A stretch of DNA of 64,000 nucleotides from assembly GCA_026005035.1 (NCBI GenBank), contig BPKH01000005.1, positions 186,001 to 250,000 of the forward strand. The letters run 5' to 3'. Under the pieces are notes generated by a model that saw only the letters and a program-made list of their open reading frames with translations, had not been told where the DNA came from and did no database searches. The stretch is from Porticoccaceae bacterium. GTDB taxonomy: Bacteria; Pseudomonadota; Gammaproteobacteria; Pseudomonadales; Porticoccaceae. Positions 21,680-30,724 of this stretch are shown here, piece by piece; the first letter of the stretch is position 1; the number at the start of each line of letters is the position of its first letter. Both the position numbers and the translations under genes were made by a program.

Positions 21680-23071
21680 ATGAATCAGCCAGCCAAACTC
21701 GGACGGGGCCTCGATCGCTGCCCGAACGCGCCGAGCACCCAGGAGATCATCGCCCGCGACAAGCACCCCGCGCCCTTCTGGGTGCGCTCCGAGTCCTACC
21801 AGTTCCTCGGCGACGAAGACATCCCCACTGAGCGCTACTACGACCCGGAATTCGCCAAGCGGGAGTGGGAGCGGCTCTGGCCGCGTACCTGGCAGTTCGC
21901 CTGCCGGGAGGAGCACATCCCCGAGGTGGGCGACTATTACGTCTACGACATCGGCCGCTTCTCCTTCATCGTCACCCGCGTCGCCGAAGACGAGATCAAG
22001 GCCTTCTACAACGCCTGTCTGCACCGCGGCACCAAGCTGCGCGCCTCGGGCACCGAGGGCAACACCCGCCTGTTCAAATGCCCTTTCCACGGCTGGTCGT
22101 GGAACCTGGACGGCAGCCTGCGGGAGGTGGTCTGCGAGTGGGACTTCCCCCACGTCCGGCGGGAGTCCTTCGCCCTACCCGAGGCGCGGGTGGCGCGCCG
22201 CTGGGGGTTCGTGTTCATCAACATGGACCCCGACGCGCCCTCCTTCGAGGAGTACGTGGGGGAGGAGGCGCTCGCCCACTTTGACGCCTGGGGCATGGAA
22301 CAGCGCTACATCCACTGCCACGTGGCCAAGGTGATCCCGGCCAACTGGAAGCTGACCATGGAGGCCTTCATGGAGGCCTACCACGTCCTCGAGACCCATC
22401 CCCAGGTGGCGGTGTCCAACGCCGACGCCAACTCCCAGTACGACATCTACGGCGAGCACGTAAACCGCTTCATCTCCTGCCTCGGGGTGGTGAGCCCCCA
22501 CCACGCCGGCCGCTTCACCGAACAGGACGTGCTGGACCAGTTCACCCTCGGCGACAGCTCCTTCGTCGCCGACGCCGAGCGCAAGCTGCGCCCGGGGGAA
22601 ACGGCCCGCCAGCGGATGGCCGACCTACTGCGCGAGCAATTCGAAAAGGCCACCGGCACGAGCCTCGCCGGGGTGTCCGACTCGGAGCTCCTCGACTGCT
22701 TTTCCTACACCCTGTTCCCCAACACCTTCCTGTTCGCGGGCATCTCCCTGCCCATGGTCTACCGCTTCCGGCCCCTCAAGGACGACCACCGCAAGTGTCT
22801 CTACGAGGTGTTCTTCCTGCGCCCGGTGCCGGAGGGCAGGCCGCGGCCCGAGCCCGCCCCCTGCCAACTTCTCGAACCGCACCAGTCCTTTACCGAAGCC
22901 CAGGGAATGGACCCGGGGTTCGGCGCCATCCTCGACCAGGACACCGAGAACCTGCGCCTCGAACAGGAGGGGATCGAGGCCAGCGCCAAGCGGGGGCTCA
23001 CCCTCGGCAATTACCAAGAGATCCGCATCCGCCACTTCGAGCGGGCGGTGGACAAGTACGTCGGCCGCTGA
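21680..23071 (+). CDS. Aromatic-ring-hydroxylating dioxygenase alpha subunit (Rieske)
   Basis: A 463-residue oxygenase. The Rieske [2Fe-2S] ligands are Cys113-x-His115 (ACLHRGTKL) and Cys134-x2-His137 (KCPFHGWSW). The mononuclear iron ligands His235 and His240 lie in MEAYHVLETHPQ, with a C-terminal acidic residue near LDQDTENL as the third. It starts after CAGGAGGCG. A beta subunit is absent, so an alpha-only homotrimer is expected, as in steroid (KshA) or carbazole-type monooxygenases. It needs a ferredoxin, encoded next, and a reductase encoded elsewhere. Confidence 0.93.
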   Translation: MNQPAKLGRGLDRCPNAPSTQEIIARDKHPAPFWVRSESYQFLGDEDIPTERYYDPEFAKREWERLWPRTWQFACREEHIPEVGDYYVYDIGRFSFIVTRVAEDEIKAFYNACLHRGTKLRASGTEGNTRLFKCPFHGWSWNLDGSLREVVCEWDFPHVRRESFALPEARVARRWGFVFINMDPDAPSFEEYVGEEALAHFDAWGMEQRYIHCHVAKVIPANWKLTMEAFMEAYHVLETHPQVAVSNADANSQYDIYGEHVNRFISCLGVVSPHHAGRFTEQDVLDQFTLGDSSFVADAERKLRPGETARQRMADLLREQFEKATGTSLAGVSDSELLDCFSYTLFPNTFLFAGISLPMVYRFRPLKDDHRKCLYEVFFLRPVPEGRPRPEPAPCQLLEPHQSFTEAQGMDPGFGAILDQDTENLRLEQEGIEASAKRGLTLGNYQEIRIRHFERAVDKYVGR

Positions 23072-23110
23072 GGCGGCGCGCGGCACCGCCTCCTCGGGGG
23101 AGCATCCGCC

Positions 23111-23425
23111 TTGAGCGAACGGACCTTCAAGCGCTTCTGTCCCCTGGAGGAGTTGCCGCCGGGGGCCAAGAAGGCGCGCAACCTGGACGGGGTGCCGGTG
23201 CTGGTCTGCCACACCGGCGAGGGGATCTTCGCCGTCTCCAACCTCTGCTCCCACCAGGAGAAGTTCCTCCACGCCGGGCGGGTGCGCGCCGGGCGCATCA
23301 CCTGTCCGCTCCACGGCGCCCAGTTCGACCTCAAGACCGGCGCCGCCCTCTGCCTGCCGGCCACCCGCCCCATCGCCACCTACGAGGTGCGGGTGGTGGA
23401 CGGTTGGATTGAGGTTTGCGCCTGA
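23111..23425 (+). CDS. Rieske-type [2Fe-2S] ferredoxin
   Basis: A 104-residue protein with Cys46-x-His48 (NLCSHQEKF) and Cys65-x2-His68 (TCPLHGAQFDLKTG), the cluster site of BphF/NdoA-type ferredoxins. It starts with TTG at 23111 behind GGGGGAG; no better start exists. It should carry electrons to the oxygenase encoded 39 bases upstream. No ferredoxin reductase gene is present in the window. Confidence 0.92.
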   Translation: MSERTFKRFCPLEELPPGAKKARNLDGVPVLVCHTGEGIFAVSNLCSHQEKFLHAGRVRAGRITCPLHGAQFDLKTGAALCLPATRPIATYEVRVVDGWIEVCA

Positions 23426-23474
23426 GTTGCGTATCCTTCGGGCCGCGGCGCCGCTAGGCAACGCTGTCGTTCAC

Positions 23475-23489
23475 CGCGCCCTGGGCGCG
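23475..23489. repeat. Short inverted repeat before acyl-CoA dehydrogenase genes
   Basis: CGCGCCC-T-GGGCGCG is a perfect 7-bp inverted repeat in the 102-bp gap between the ferredoxin and acyl-CoA dehydrogenase genes. It could be an operator or an RNA hairpin. It is GC-rich, so chance is not excluded. Confidence 0.25.
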
Positions 23490-23527
23490 CGGCCCTTCCA
23501 CCCTCCCACAGGACCCGGGGGCAGCCG

Positions 23528-24727
23528 ATGACGGCCGAAGAATTGGCATCCTTCCGCGCCGAGGTGCGCGCCTGGCTCGAGGCCAACGTCCCCCGTGGTT
23601 GGCGCTCGGCGATGACCAACGCCCCCCAGGAAGCCTTCGTCGCCCTGCAGCGGGATTGGTTCCACAAGCTGGTGGGGGCGGGCCTGGCTACTCCCCACTG
23701 GCCTGCCGGATGGCCCGGCGGGGGGCGCAGCCTGGCCGAACAGAAGGTCATCTTCGAGGAGATCGCCCGCGCCGACGCACCCCGCTTGATCCTCTATTTC
23801 GTTTCCCTCTACCACGCCGCCTGCACCCTCTTCGAGTGCGGCACCGAAGAGCAGCGCGATCGCTACTTACCGGGCATCCTGGAAGGCGCCGTCTGGTGCC
23901 AGGGCTTTTCCGAGCCCAACGCCGGTTCCGACCTCGCCTCCCTGCGCACCCGCGCCGAGCGGCGCGGCGACCGCTACCTGGTGAGCGGCCAGAAGATCTG
24001 GTCCACCATGGCCCAGTACGCGGACCACTGCCTGCTCCTCGCCCGGACCTCCAGCGAGGGACCACCCCAGGCGGGGCTCACCTATTTGCTGGTGGACATG
24101 AAGTCGCCCGGGATCTCGGTGCGCCCCATCCACCAGATCACCGGCGACGACGAGTTCGCCGAGATCTTCTTCGACGAGGTGGAGGTCCCGGTGGAAAACC
24201 GGGTGGGCGAAGAGGGCGGCGGTTGGGCGGTGGCCCAGGCCACCTTGGCTTCGGAGCGGGGCCTGACCCTGGTGGAGCTCTCCGCGCGGCTCGCCCACGC
24301 CCTGCCGCGCTTGGGGCGCGCCCTGCGCGAGCGGGGCCTCGCCGAGGATCCGGGCATGCGGCGCGATCTGGGGCGGCTTGCGGCCCGGGTGGCCGCGGCC
24401 CGCGCCCTCGCCGACCAGTATCTGGAGCGGCGCATCGCCGGCCGCGAGCGGGTGGGGGACGCCTCCCTGGTCAAGCTCCACTACGCGGTGGTGCTGCGCG
24501 AGTTCGCCCGCCTGGGGCTGCGCTTCGGCGGCCTGCCCGCCCACCGCGACCGCGGCTTCGTGCGCGGCGCCACCCAGGAGACGGGCCACTGGGTGCTCGA
24601 CTTCATGAATTCCTACAACTGGTCCATCGCCGGGGGCAGCAACGAGATCCAGCGCAACATCATCGCCGAGCGGTTGCTCGGCATGCCCCGCGAACCGCGC
24701 ACCTGGAGGCTGGAGGAGGAGGCGTGA
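23528..24727 (+). CDS. Acyl-CoA dehydrogenase, large-type subunit
   Basis: A 399-residue acyl-CoA dehydrogenase with the FAD/substrate segment GFSEPNAGSDLASLRT and the C-terminal SIAGGSNEIQRNIIAERLLG. The site of the MCAD catalytic Glu (YEGT) is Gly here, as in the FadE26-like family, where the base lies elsewhere. The next gene overlaps by four bases and encodes a smaller, divergent dehydrogenase. Such pairs form alpha2beta2 enzymes acting on steroid or other bulky CoA esters in actinobacteria, so a heteromer is likely. Confidence 0.92.
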   Translation: MTAEELASFRAEVRAWLEANVPRGWRSAMTNAPQEAFVALQRDWFHKLVGAGLATPHWPAGWPGGGRSLAEQKVIFEEIARADAPRLILYFVSLYHAACTLFECGTEEQRDRYLPGILEGAVWCQGFSEPNAGSDLASLRTRAERRGDRYLVSGQKIWSTMAQYADHCLLLARTSSEGPPQAGLTYLLVDMKSPGISVRPIHQITGDDEFAEIFFDEVEVPVENRVGEEGGGWAVAQATLASERGLTLVELSARLAHALPRLGRALRERGLAEDPGMRRDLGRLAARVAAARALADQYLERRIAGRERVGDASLVKLHYAVVLREFARLGLRFGGLPAHRDRGFVRGATQETGHWVLDFMNSYNWSIAGGSNEIQRNIIAERLLGMPREPRTWRLEEEA

Positions 24728-25755
24728 GCGAATACCGGGAAGAGCTGCGCGCCAGCGCCCGCAAAGTGGTGGAAGACGCCGGCACGCCGGCGTCCGAGGG
24801 CGCGGTCTGGCCGGTGGCGGTGGAACTCGGTTGGCTGCTCACCACCCTGCCCGAGGCGCGGGGCGGTCTGGGGCTCGGCTGGGGCGATGCTGTGGTGCTC
24901 CACGAGGAGTTGGGGCGGGGGCTCGCCGGCGCGCCCCTGCTGTCCGCCGCCCTCGCCGCCGAGGCCCTGGCGGGCGCGGAAAACGAAGCCGGCGCCAGCT
25001 GGCTGGAGCGGCTGTTGGCCGGCGAGCCGATCGCCGTTCCCCTCGCCGACGGCGCGCTGGCTGCCGAGGGCGACGGGCTTTCGGGCCGCCTGGAAGCGGT
25101 GCCCTCCGCCGCGGGGGCTTGCGCCCTCGTGGCCTGGACGGAAGGGGCCGAGGCGTTGTGGTTGATCCCCCGGGACGCGCCCGCCGTGGCGATCGAGACG
25201 CCGCCTTACTGGGACGAGACCCGCGCCTGGTGTGCCGTGGAATTGCGCGGCGTGCCGCGCTCTGCGGCGGTGGTGCTCGCCCGCGGCGAGCGGGCGGCCC
25301 GGCTGGTGGAGGCCCTCACCGTGCGGCGCGCCCTGGGGATCGCCGCCGACGCCGTGGGCGGTGGCGCGCAGCTTCTCGAACTAACCTTGGAGCACCTGCG
25401 CACCCGACGCCAGTTCGGCCGCCCCCTGGCGCTCTTCCAGGCCCTCAAGCACCGCGTGGCCGACCTGGCCACCGAGCTCGCCGCCGCGGAGGCGCTGCTC
25501 CACGAGGCGGCGGCGGCGGTGGATGCGGGCCGAGCCGATGCTTTTCGCCGGGCCTGGGAGGCGAAACTGGTGGCCACGGCGGCCTACGCGCGTTGTGCCG
25601 AAGAGGCGCTGCAACTCCACGGCGGGATCGGGATGGCCGTGGAACACCCCTGCCACCTGTTCCTCAAGCGGGCGCTGCTCGACGTCGAGCTGGCCGGGGA
25701 CCCGGAGTCCCTCGCCCTCGCCGTCGGCGACGCCGTCTTGCGCGAGGCGGGCTGA
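24724..25755 (+). CDS. Acyl-CoA dehydrogenase, small-type partner subunit
   Basis: A 343-residue protein that starts at a GTG overlapping the previous stop (GTGA). It is shorter than canonical family members, and its middle beta-domain is weakly conserved. The C-terminal domain keeps RTRRQFGRPLALFQALKHRVAD and EEALQLHGGIGMAVEHPCH, typical of FadE27/FadE29-like partners. The tight coupling and short length support a heteromeric complex with the upstream protein that desaturates a bulky acyl-CoA. Confidence 0.9.
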   Translation: MSEYREELRASARKVVEDAGTPASEGAVWPVAVELGWLLTTLPEARGGLGLGWGDAVVLHEELGRGLAGAPLLSAALAAEALAGAENEAGASWLERLLAGEPIAVPLADGALAAEGDGLSGRLEAVPSAAGACALVAWTEGAEALWLIPRDAPAVAIETPPYWDETRAWCAVELRGVPRSAAVVLARGERAARLVEALTVRRALGIAADAVGGGAQLLELTLEHLRTRRQFGRPLALFQALKHRVADLATELAAAEALLHEAAAAVDAGRADAFRRAWEAKLVATAAYARCAEEALQLHGGIGMAVEHPCHLFLKRALLDVELAGDPESLALAVGDAVLREAG

Positions 25756-25807
25756 GCGCGGCGCCGCCCGCCGGCCGACCACTTCCACTGGAGAGGAGAG
25801 GGCAACC

Positions 25808-26791
25808 ATGTTTTCCGCGATTCTGATCGACAAGACCGACACCGGGCAGAAGGTCGAGGTGACCCGCCTCGACGAGGCCCAACTCCCCGAAGGGGACGTG
25901 CTGGTGGACGTCCACTACTCCACCGTCAACTACAAGGACGGCCTCGCCATCACCGGCCGCTCCCCGGTGGTGCGCAAGTTCCCCATGGTGCCGGGCATCG
26001 ACCTCGCCGGCACGGTGGTGGAGAGCCAAAGCCCCGAATGGCGCGCCGGCGATTCGGTGGTGCTCAACGGCTTCGGCGTGGGGGAAGTCCACTGGGGCGG
26101 CCTCGCCCAGAAGGCGCGCCTGAAGGGTGAGTGGCTGATCCGCCTGCCCGAGCCCTTCACCCCGCGCCAGGCGATGGCCATCGGCACCGCCGGCTACACG
26201 GCGGCGCTGTGCGTCGACGCCCTGGTGGACTTCGGCATCACTCCCGAGCGCGGCCCCGTTTTGGTGACCGGCGCCACCGGCGGCGTGGGCAGCTTTGCCG
26301 TGATCCTCCTCAAGAAGGCCGGCTTCACCGTGGTGGCCTCCACGGGCAAGCTCTCCGAGACCGACTACCTGAAAGCGCTGGGGGCGGACGAGGTGATCGA
26401 CCGCGCCGAGCTCGCCGAAAAGGGTAAGCCCCTGCAGAAGGAGCGCTGGGGTGCGGTGGTGGACTCGGTGGGCAGCCACACCCTGGTCAACGCCTGCGCT
26501 CAGACCCGCTACGGCGGGGCGGTGGCGGCCTGCGGCCTGGCCCAGGGTCCCGACTTCCCCGGTACGGTGATGCCCTTCATCCTGCGCGGCGTGTCGCTGC
26601 TCGGCATCGACAGCGTCATGGCGCCCCGGGAGAAGCGCCTCAAGGCCTGGGCGCGCCTGGCGCGGGACGTGGAGCCGGCGATGCTGGACGCCGTCGCCCA
26701 CGAGATCTCGCTCGCCGAGGCGATCCCCGCCGCCGAGGAGATCCTGGCCGGCAAGATCCGCGGCCGGCTGGTGGTGGACGTCAACCGCTGA
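25808..26791 (+). CDS. acuI: Acrylyl-CoA reductase / YhdH family quinone oxidoreductase
   Basis: A 327-residue zinc-free MDR protein. NYKDGLAITGRSPVVRKFPMVPGIDLAG at the N-terminus and VTGATGGVGSFAVILLKK (NADPH site, about residue 150) match the AcuI/YhdH subfamily closely. AcuI reduces acrylyl-CoA to propionyl-CoA with NADPH. In this operon it may serve a C3 branch of side-chain breakdown or detoxify reactive enoyl-CoA. The ATG at 25808 follows AGAGGAGAGGG. Confidence 0.85.
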   Translation: MFSAILIDKTDTGQKVEVTRLDEAQLPEGDVLVDVHYSTVNYKDGLAITGRSPVVRKFPMVPGIDLAGTVVESQSPEWRAGDSVVLNGFGVGEVHWGGLAQKARLKGEWLIRLPEPFTPRQAMAIGTAGYTAALCVDALVDFGITPERGPVLVTGATGGVGSFAVILLKKAGFTVVASTGKLSETDYLKALGADEVIDRAELAEKGKPLQKERWGAVVDSVGSHTLVNACAQTRYGGAVAACGLAQGPDFPGTVMPFILRGVSLLGIDSVMAPREKRLKAWARLARDVEPAMLDAVAHEISLAEAIPAAEEILAGKIRGRLVVDVNR

Positions 26792-26814
26792 GCGCCGCTT
26801 TCGGCGTCAGCCGA

Positions 26815-26846
26815 GGGGGTCGCGGCGCCGCCGCGACCCCCTTTTT
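26815..26846 (+). terminator. Strong intrinsic terminator after acuI
   Basis: A perfect 12-bp stem GGGGGTCGCGGC / GCCGCGACCCCC with a GCC loop is followed directly by TTTTT. It starts 23 bases after the acuI stop and closes the Rieske-to-acuI operon. Confidence 0.92.
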
Positions 26847-26966
26847 CGTCGCCGCCTGGAAGAGGCAGGAGCCCCTGCCGGCCGGGTCAAGCGCGCCGCG
26901 CTCGACTGTGGTTTGATGGCGGATCCATCCCGGCGGTGGCGGGCTCAGGTTCTGGGAGGAGGTGCG

Positions 26967-28673
26967 ATGGCGACGGAATCCTCGGTGGTGCGCGGCTTGC
27001 CGTTGAGCGAGGAGCCCGGTCTCGGCGCGGCCACCATTCCCGGCTATCTGGACGAGGTGGCGGCCCGCTGGGGTGAGCGGGAGGCCCTGGTGGGCCCCTC
27101 GGCAGCGGGAGAGATCCGCTGGAGCTACCGGGAGCTGCGCGCCCAGGCCATGGCCGTGGCCCGGGCCCTGGTGGCCTGCGGACTGGGCCGGGGTGGCCGG
27201 GTGGGAATTCTGATGACCAACCGCGCCGAGTTCCTCACCGCCCTGTTCGGCACCGCCCAGGCCGGCGGCGTAGCGGTGGCGCTGTCGACCTTTTCCACCC
27301 CCGGCGAGCTCGCACAGCTGTTGGCGGCGGCCCAGCTCGACTTCCTGCTGTTCGAAGAGCGGGTCCTGGCGCGGGACTTCCTCGCCGACCTCCTCGAGCT
27401 GGAGCCGGCCATTGCCGACGCCGCCCCGGGGCGACTCGTCTCGGCCCGCTTTCCCTGGCTGCGCCGCCTGGTGGCCCTGGAGGGGGTGACCGCGCCCGGG
27501 CGGCGGGCTCCCCTGGGCGCCGTGGAGACCTGGGAGGCCTTTCTCGCCGCCGGGGAGGCGGTGCCCGAGGCGGTGGTGGCGGCGCGGGCGGCGGCGGTCC
27601 ACCCCGCCGACCCGGCGGGAGTGTTCTTTTCCTCCGGCACCACCAGTCGGCCCAAGGGGATCCTCCACGCCCAGCGCGCCTTCGCCATCCAGTGGTGGCG
27701 CTGGCCGCGGATCATGGATCTCGAGGGGGCGGTGCGGGCCTGGACCGGCAACGGCTTCTTCTGGTCGGGCAATATCTCGATGATTCCGGGGGTGGCCTTC
27801 ACCACCGGCGGCGCGGTGATCCTCCAGCCGGTCTTCGAGCCGCGCGCCGCCCTCGAGCTGATCGCCCGGGAGCGGGTGGCCTACGCCAACGGCCGTCCCC
27901 ACCAGTGGGCGCGGATGGCTGCAGTGCCGGGCTTTGCCGACTACGACCTGTCGAGTCTGAAGTACATCACCCGCGGGGAAATCCTCTGGGAGCACCCCAA
28001 GGTGTCGACCCGCTGGACCATGCCCATGGCCTTCGGCACCACGGAGACCATGAGCATCATGACCTCGGAGGGTTTGCTTCCCCGCGAGGCGCGCCGCGGC
28101 ACCGCCGGGCCGCCCCTGCCCGGCAACGTGCTGCGCATCGTCGATCCCGAGACCGGCGAGGTCCTGCCCCGCGGCGCGCGCGGCGAGATCTGCGTCAAGG
28201 GTCCCACCACCATGATCCGCTACCTGGGCAAGGCCCCGGAGGAGTGCTTCGACGAAGAGGGCTTTTACCGCACCGGCGACGGCGGCTTTCTCGACGAGCA
28301 GGGTTGCCTCCACTGGGAGGGCCGCCTCACGGCACTCATCAAGACCGGCGGGGCCAACGTCTCCCCCGAAGAGGTGGACGAGTGGGTGGCCCGCTTCCCG
28401 GGCGTCAAGCGGACCCAGACGGTGGGCGTGCCCCACGAGACCCTGGGGGAGATGGTGGTGACCTGCGTGGTACCGGTGCCCGGCGTCGAGGTCGACACGG
28501 CCGCCCTGACCGCCTGGCTGCGGGAGCGGCTGGCGGCCTTCAAGGTGCCGCGGGCGGTGCTCTTGTTCGCCGAGGAGGAGTTTCCCCTGACGGGCAACGA
28601 AAAGGTCAAGGTGGCCGAGGTGCGCCGCCTGGCCGCCGCCAAGCTCGAAGGCGAGCGCCTCAGCGCCCGATGA
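26967..28673 (+). CDS. AMP-dependent acyl-CoA synthetase/ligase
   Basis: A 568-residue adenylate-forming enzyme. The P-loop is FFSSGTTSRPKGI (220-232), the A5-type motif is FGTTETM, YRTGDGG marks the hinge, and the C-terminal catalytic lysine lies in LTGNEKVK. The start at 26967 follows GGGAGGAGGTG; an upstream in-frame ATG has no ribosome site. It has its own transcription unit after the terminator. It would activate a carboxylic acid intermediate to its CoA ester; side-chain specificity is unknown. Confidence 0.92.
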   Translation: MATESSVVRGLPLSEEPGLGAATIPGYLDEVAARWGEREALVGPSAAGEIRWSYRELRAQAMAVARALVACGLGRGGRVGILMTNRAEFLTALFGTAQAGGVAVALSTFSTPGELAQLLAAAQLDFLLFEERVLARDFLADLLELEPAIADAAPGRLVSARFPWLRRLVALEGVTAPGRRAPLGAVETWEAFLAAGEAVPEAVVAARAAAVHPADPAGVFFSSGTTSRPKGILHAQRAFAIQWWRWPRIMDLEGAVRAWTGNGFFWSGNISMIPGVAFTTGGAVILQPVFEPRAALELIARERVAYANGRPHQWARMAAVPGFADYDLSSLKYITRGEILWEHPKVSTRWTMPMAFGTTETMSIMTSEGLLPREARRGTAGPPLPGNVLRIVDPETGEVLPRGARGEICVKGPTTMIRYLGKAPEECFDEEGFYRTGDGGFLDEQGCLHWEGRLTALIKTGGANVSPEEVDEWVARFPGVKRTQTVGVPHETLGEMVVTCVVPVPGVEVDTAALTAWLRERLAAFKVPRAVLLFAEEEFPLTGNEKVKVAEVRRLAAAKLEGERLSAR

Positions 28674-29520
28674 AGGCCAGGATCCCCTCCGCCAGCGCCG
28701 GCCAGCCGGCGAAATGGCCGCTCCCGTGGCGGGCGGCGTACTCGGAGCGGCGGTTCCACTCGTCGTCGGGCCAGGGCGGATCGACGAGCTCCGCGTGGGG
28801 AATGAGGCGGGAGAGCCAGTCGGTGGTCTCCGGCGGGTGGCTCAGGTCGCTCTTACCGTTGCGGTAGATGCGCACCGGCATCACCAACCGCGCGAAGTCG
28901 GCCGGGCCGAGGCCGGGCACCGGCGAGTCGGAGACCGGCAGGTAAAAGCGCGCCCAGCGCTCCATGGTGCGGATGAACTCCCGGGGATCCAGGGAGAGCA
29001 AAAGCTCCCGATTGCGCGGATTGCGCGTGAGTTGTTCGCGCCACAGGGGCAGGGCGGCCACCGCCTCCATCCCTCCGCGGCTCGCCGCCAGGGCGTGTTC
29101 CACACAGTAGTAGTAGGCTAGCGAAATAAGGCTCAGCGTCCCGCCGCTCACCCACCACACCACCAGGTGGGAGACGAGCTCGGGCGCGCGGGCCGCGGCG
29201 ATGAGGGAAACCCGCGAGCCGGCGGACCCGCCCGCCAGGGCCGCCCGGGAAAAGCCCAGCGCGCGCACCAACTGGACGAGCACCCGGGCGTGGAGCTCCG
29301 ACTCGTTGGGCCCGGCGAAGCAGAGGTCCGAGGCGCCGCAATTGGGGCGGTCCCAGAGGAGCACCCGCAGGCCCCCGGCGGCCAGGGCGTCGGCGAGTTC
29401 GGGAACCCCGGGGCTGTCCTTGGAGAACCGCCCGCCGGGGGTGAGCACCACCAGGGGTGCTCCCTCCCGCCCCACCAGCCGGTAGTCGATGCCGATCCCC
29501 TCCACCTCGATTCTGGCCAT
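28660..29520 (-). CDS. Alpha/beta hydrolase
   Basis: A 286-residue alpha/beta-hydrolase fold protein. The nucleophile elbow is GGSAG with Ser99, and the histidine lies in the C-terminal HGSGHFAGWP. It converges on the ligase gene with a 14-base overlap of the coding ends. It starts 10 bases after the LLM gene, so the two are co-transcribed. Families with this shape include C-C bond hydrolases (MhpC-like), esterases and lactonases; the substrate is not evident. Confidence 0.88.
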   Translation of the reverse strand: MARIEVEGIGIDYRLVGREGAPLVVLTPGGRFSKDSPGVPELADALAAGGLRVLLWDRPNCGASDLCFAGPNESELHARVLVQLVRALGFSRAALAGGSAGSRVSLIAAARAPELVSHLVVWWVSGGTLSLISLAYYYCVEHALAASRGGMEAVAALPLWREQLTRNPRNRELLLSLDPREFIRTMERWARFYLPVSDSPVPGLGPADFARLVMPVRIYRNGKSDLSHPPETTDWLSRLIPHAELVDPPWPDDEWNRRSEYAARHGSGHFAGWPALAEGILAFIGR

Positions 29521-29530
29521 GGCGTTCCCC

Positions 29531-30616
29531 TCAAAGACCCCGTCGTGCCTCGGCGCGCACCGCGGGCATCACCTCTCGAGCGAACAGGCCCGGCCCGCGC
29601 GCTTCCCACTCGGGATGATACCCCGGACCGACCACGGCGAAGCGGCGGATCCCCAGGCGAATGAGCGCCAAGAGCCGCTCGATGCAGTGCTCCGGCGGGC
29701 CGACGACGGCGAAGCGGCGCACGAAGGCCTCGTCCAGCCGCGCACCGCCGAGCTTGCCCTCGTCCACGGGGCGCGCGTGGCGGCGCATGTCGTAGTGGGC
29801 GAGGCGCACCAGGTTGTCCCGGGAAGGCTCGTCCCAGGGCCCCTGCGGCGGCCCTTGGAGCACCTGAAAGCGCGCGAGCGGCGCAGTGAAGCTCGCCGCG
29901 GCGGGCAGCACCGCCTCCACCTGCGGGTGGCAGACCACGATCACCTGCGCCCCCCAATCGGCGTCCGGCGAGAGGCCGGCGGCGCGCCGGGCCGCTCGAG
30001 CGCGCTCGAGCGCCCAGGCGAGCCGCTCCGGCTCGGCGCCCACGCTGAAGGTGACCCGATCGGCGACCACGGCGGCCCGCTCGATCACCCGCGGCCCGGT
30101 GGCCGCGACATCCAGGGGCACCGGGGGCAAGGCCGGGTCGAGCCAGTGGAGGCGGGTCGCTTCGGGCCTGCCGCCGAGGGACAACTCCTCCAGGGGAGGG
30201 GCGGCGCGCGTCAGGGGATGGGCGCCGAACGGCACGGCGCCGCCTCGGAGGAGCGCCTTCAAGGCGTCGAGGGCGGCGCCGAACTGGTGCAGCCGTGCGG
30301 GCCCGGCGCCCAGGTGGGCCAGGGCCGAATCGCCCCGGCCGATGCCGAGCACCGCGCGCCCCCGGGAAAGTGCTTGGAGCGTGGCCGCGCAGGCCGCGGT
30401 TACCGCGGGGTGGCGGGTCAAGGGGTTGGTGACTCCGGGGCCGAGCCACAGGCGCTCGGTCCTCGCCGCCCAGGCGCCGGCGAGGACCCAGGGGTCGGGC
30501 CCGAGGGCCGGCGAGTCCATGAACAGTTGGCCGTCCCACCCGACCGCCTCCACTTCTCGGGCGAGGGCGGGATCGGCCGCCATGGGGCCTGCCGAACGCC
30601 AAAAGGCAATGTCCAT
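29531..30616 (-). CDS. LLM-class flavin-dependent oxidoreductase
   Basis: A 361-residue luciferase-like monooxygenase fold protein (MDIAFWRSAG, GVTNPLTRHPAVTAACAATLQ, GRAVLGIGRGDSALAHLG). The last two segments match F420- or FMN-dependent members of the actinobacterial MSMEG type, which also occur in some Proteobacteria. It is the first gene of the two-gene minus operon and divergent from the TauD gene. A Baeyer-Villiger-like or dehydrogenase role is possible. The cofactor cannot be decided by eye. Confidence 0.87.
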   Translation of the reverse strand: MDIAFWRSAGPMAADPALAREVEAVGWDGQLFMDSPALGPDPWVLAGAWAARTERLWLGPGVTNPLTRHPAVTAACAATLQALSRGRAVLGIGRGDSALAHLGAGPARLHQFGAALDALKALLRGGAVPFGAHPLTRAAPPLEELSLGGRPEATRLHWLDPALPPVPLDVAATGPRVIERAAVVADRVTFSVGAEPERLAWALERARAARRAAGLSPDADWGAQVIVVCHPQVEAVLPAAASFTAPLARFQVLQGPPQGPWDEPSRDNLVRLAHYDMRRHARPVDEGKLGGARLDEAFVRRFAVVGPPEHCIERLLALIRLGIRRFAVVGPGYHPEWEARGPGLFAREVMPAVRAEARRGL

Positions 30617-30646
30617 TGACTGTGGCGGTGTCCCGGGGGCCGCGCC

Positions 30647-30710
30647 TTGACGACAACGCCGAACGCGGCCTAGTTTTGCGAGAGTGTACTACCGCATGCG
30701 CCCGCATGCG
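30647..30710 (+). promoter_or_regulatory. Promoter with tandem palindromes upstream of TauD-type gene
   Basis: TTGACG (30647-30652) and TAGTTT (30671-30676) form a sigma70-like pair with an 18-bp spacer. Downstream lie two identical 8-bp palindromes CGCATGCG at 30693-30700 and 30703-30710, ten bases apart, about one helix turn. They sit at and just after the expected transcription start, the position of a repressor site. No regulator gene adjoins it. Confidence 0.45.
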
Positions 30711-30724
30711 CGGGGGGGCTCGAG

